This document shows positions 62,457-64,000 of a DNA stretch of 64,000 nt, one piece after another. The stretch is from Conyzicola nivalis (lineage in GTDB: Bacteria > Actinomycetota > Actinomycetes > Actinomycetales > Microbacteriaceae). The DNA is taken from assembly GCF_014639655.1 (NCBI RefSeq), contig NZ_BMGB01000001.1:1504882-1568881 (forward strand), given 5' to 3'. A program made the position numbers and the translations under genes. The notes beneath the pieces are model-generated. The model did no database searches, had not been told where the DNA came from, and worked only from the letters and a program-made list of their open reading frames with translations. Every line of letters begins with the position of its first letter. Position 1 is the stretch's first letter.

Positions 62457-62974
62457 GTGTACTCCAGGAACACGGTCTCGCCGTCGCCCTGCAGCCGGAT
62501 GTCGAAGCGGTAGGAGCGTTCGGCGTCGGCCGTGGCGACGAGGGTCGTCCGGCGGTCGGCGGGCAGCGACCCGAGCAGCGCGTCGTCGACGTCGGAGAAG
62601 TAGGCGCGGGTGAACAGGTGGTGGCTGAGGCCACGCGCGAAGATGGCGACGGTCGCGAACGAAGTGCCCGGGACGAGGGTCGTGAAGGAGTACTCGCCGG
62701 CGAGGTTCGTCGCCGCGCGGCCGAAGCCCGTGAAGCCGAAACCGTCGCGCACCAGACTGCCCCGCCGCCGGCTCGGCGACCCCGTGTCATCCGCCTGCCA
62801 GATTTCGATCACCGCGTCGCGCACGCCCGTTCCGGTTCCGTCGAAGACCGTGCCGTGCAGCCGGACCGCGCGCGGGTCGGCGGCCGGGGCGACCCGCGGG
62901 CCGTCGTCGTAGGGCAGCGCGAAGTGGAAGAACGGCCCGACCGTCTGCGACGGGGTCGGCGCGAAGTCATTCAT
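62453..62974 (-). CDS. pcaG: Protocatechuate 3,4-dioxygenase, alpha subunit
   Basis: Non-catalytic subunit of 173 aa with the intradiol dioxygenase beta-sandwich (TPSQTVGPFFHFALPYDDGPRV; IEIWQADDTG; RAYFSDVDDALL). It lacks the iron-ligand set, which is in PcaH. Overlap of eight bases with pcaH. Confidence 0.94.
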   Translation of the reverse strand: MNDFAPTPSQTVGPFFHFALPYDDGPRVAPAADPRAVRLHGTVFDGTGTGVRDAVIEIWQADDTGSPSRRRGSLVRDGFGFTGFGRAATNLAGEYSFTTLVPGTSFATVAIFARGLSHHLFTRAYFSDVDDALLGSLPADRRTTLVATADAERSYRFDIRLQGDGETVFLEYT

Positions 62975-63743
62975 CGGCGTCCTCCGCCTCCAGCCAGGTC
63001 GACCGGGGGCCGGTCAGCACGATGTCCCAGCGGTAGCCGAGCGAGTGCTCGGGAACGCTCGAGGAGTGGTCGTACCGCCCGACGAGCCGCTCGCGCGCGG
63101 CCGGGTCGGCGATCGACTGGTAGATCGGGTCGAGGGCGAACAGCGGGTCGCCGGGAAAATACATCTGCGTCACCAGCCGCTGCGTGAACTGCGAGCCGAA
63201 CACCGAGAAGTGGATGTGCGCCGGACGCCAGGCGTTCGTGTGGTTGAGCCACGGGTACGGGCCGGGCTTGATGGTCCGGAACGAGTACGAGCCGTCGTCG
63301 CCGGTGATCGCCCGGCCCACCCCGGTGAAGTTCGGGTCGAGCGGCGCCGGGTGCTGGTCGCGCTTGTGCACGTAGCGCCCGGCCGAGTTCGCCTGCCAGA
63401 GCTCGATGAGCTGCGCGCGCACCGGCCGGCCGTCACCGTCGACGACGCGCCCGCTCACGGTGATGCGTTCGCCGAGCGGCTCGCCGGCGTGCTGGATCGT
63501 GAGGTCCGACTCGAGCTCGTCGACGTCGGTGTGGCCGAAGGCCGGGGAGAAGCGCTCGATCTCTTCCGGGTCGACCCTGACGAGCTGGTGGGTCGGATGT
63601 CTCAGCAGCGAGCTGCGGTAGGGCGGGTAGTCGCGGCGCGGGTGCAGCTCGGGGGCTCCCCCGGCGCTGACGAGGGCCGCGGCATCCGCCTCGATCTGCC
63701 GGATCTCCTCGGAGATCGCGGCCTGGGTCTCGGGCTGACTCAC
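62967..63743 (-). CDS. pcaH: Protocatechuate 3,4-dioxygenase, beta subunit
   Basis: Fe(III) intradiol dioxygenase subunit of 258 aa that cleaves protocatechuate between the hydroxyls. The four iron ligands fit Tyr125 (AGRYVHK), Tyr163 (GPYPW), His176 and His178 (RPAHIHFS). GTG start with GGGGGAG upstream. It is the first structural gene of the operon and follows the IclR regulator gene. Confidence 0.95.
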   Translation of the reverse strand: MSQPETQAAISEEIRQIEADAAALVSAGGAPELHPRRDYPPYRSSLLRHPTHQLVRVDPEEIERFSPAFGHTDVDELESDLTIQHAGEPLGERITVSGRVVDGDGRPVRAQLIELWQANSAGRYVHKRDQHPAPLDPNFTGVGRAITGDDGSYSFRTIKPGPYPWLNHTNAWRPAHIHFSVFGSQFTQRLVTQMYFPGDPLFALDPIYQSIADPAARERLVGRYDHSSSVPEHSLGYRWDIVLTGPRSTWLEAEDADE

Positions 63744-63819
63744 GATTCTCCCCCTAGCGACGACGACAGGCGGGTCCAGTCTGCGTCAGCGCGTCTCGAC
63801 GACGGAGCGGGTGTTCCAC

Positions 63820-64000
63820 TCAATGGGTGGCCCGTTGCCGGGAGAGGTGCGGCTGGCTGCTGAGGCGGCCGAGGTTGAGGGCGGCGAGGTGCACGGCGGG
63901 GCCGATGCGCCGCGGGTCGAAATTGCCGATGCGGCCGGAGACCGAGAGGGCGGCGACCGGGCGCGACTCGGTGGTGAGGATGGGGCTCGCCGCGGCGGTG
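63820..64000 (-). CDS. IclR-family regulator, C-terminal fragment cut by the window edge
   Basis: The last 60 codons read ...AASPILTTESRPVAALSVSGRIGNFDPRRIGPA..., the end of an IclR effector-binding domain ('AAPI...V.AALSVSGP' pattern). IclR regulators (PcaR, PcaU, PobR) govern pca operons. The start lies beyond the right edge. It is 76 bases upstream of pcaH on the same strand and probably controls the operon. Confidence 0.8.
   Translation of the reverse strand, partial: TAAASPILTTESRPVAALSVSGRIGNFDPRRIGPAVHLAALNLGRLSSQPHLSRQRATH

Overview
The window is high-GC DNA from an actinobacterium, most likely a member of the Microbacteriaceae (order Micrococcales). This is inferred from gene content and order: coenzyme F420 genes, a cysteine-free ribosomal protein L32, an actinobacterial leuCD-murA-plsC-gpsA-ddl-thiL order, many SD-less starts with a TANNNT box 6-7 nt upstream, and scattered 'cttcgacaagctcaggg' repeats. 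No rRNA, tRNA, CRISPR array, integrase or transposase was seen, and no stretch over 300 bases lacks a gene or a recognisable element.

Layout. 1-2600: the edge of an aldo/keto reductase, then mutM, rnc, rpmF and a DUF177 gene (minus strand). 2700-12600: one tight minus-strand operon for reductive pyrimidine (or hydantoin) catabolism: a beta-ureidopropionase-like nitrilase, dihydropyrimidinase, a luciferase-like (LLM) oxidoreductase, a four-gene ABC importer and a class III aminotransferase. It diverges from a MocR-type regulator. 12600-17200: a MoxR ATPase/DUF58/transglutaminase trio. 17300-22100: coenzyme F420 genes (cofD; a CofE-CofC fusion; an F420-type LLM enzyme with a divergent TetR regulator) and a MepB-like gene. 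22200-25400: a Lys/Ala-rich protein, coaD, and a LysR/EamA pair. 25500-32400: F420-dependent glucose-6-phosphate dehydrogenase (fgd), recG, corA, an acyl-CoA dehydrogenase and rsmD. 32600-43200: thiL, a DUF3515 lipoprotein, ddl, a membrane-anchored MurF-like ligase, an alpha/beta hydrolase, gpsA, plsC, murA, leuD and leuC, the last preceded by a leucine leader peptide and attenuator hairpin. 43300-57200: a GPP34-like gene and terC behind a yybP-ykoY manganese riboswitch, small unknowns, a VanZ/RDD protein, an amine oxidase, a lipid kinase, cardiolipin synthase, a DUF1206 protein, a TetR/MMPL pair and a PRC-barrel protein. 57300-64000: a complete protocatechuate operon, pcaH-G-B-L-I-J-F, under an IclR regulator cut by the window edge.

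How the parts work together. fgd makes F420H2, cofD and the CofE-CofC fusion make the cofactor, and LLM enzymes in two other blocks are likely users. The pyrimidine operon carries no NAD(P)-linked dihydropyrimidine dehydrogenase, so its LLM enzyme is the candidate for the missing first reduction. The pca operon turns protocatechuate into acetyl-CoA and succinyl-CoA. The core gene order usual in actinobacteria (recG-rsmD-coaD-DUF177-rpmF-rnc-mutM) is broken by about 20 kb of accessory genes between coaD and DUF177.
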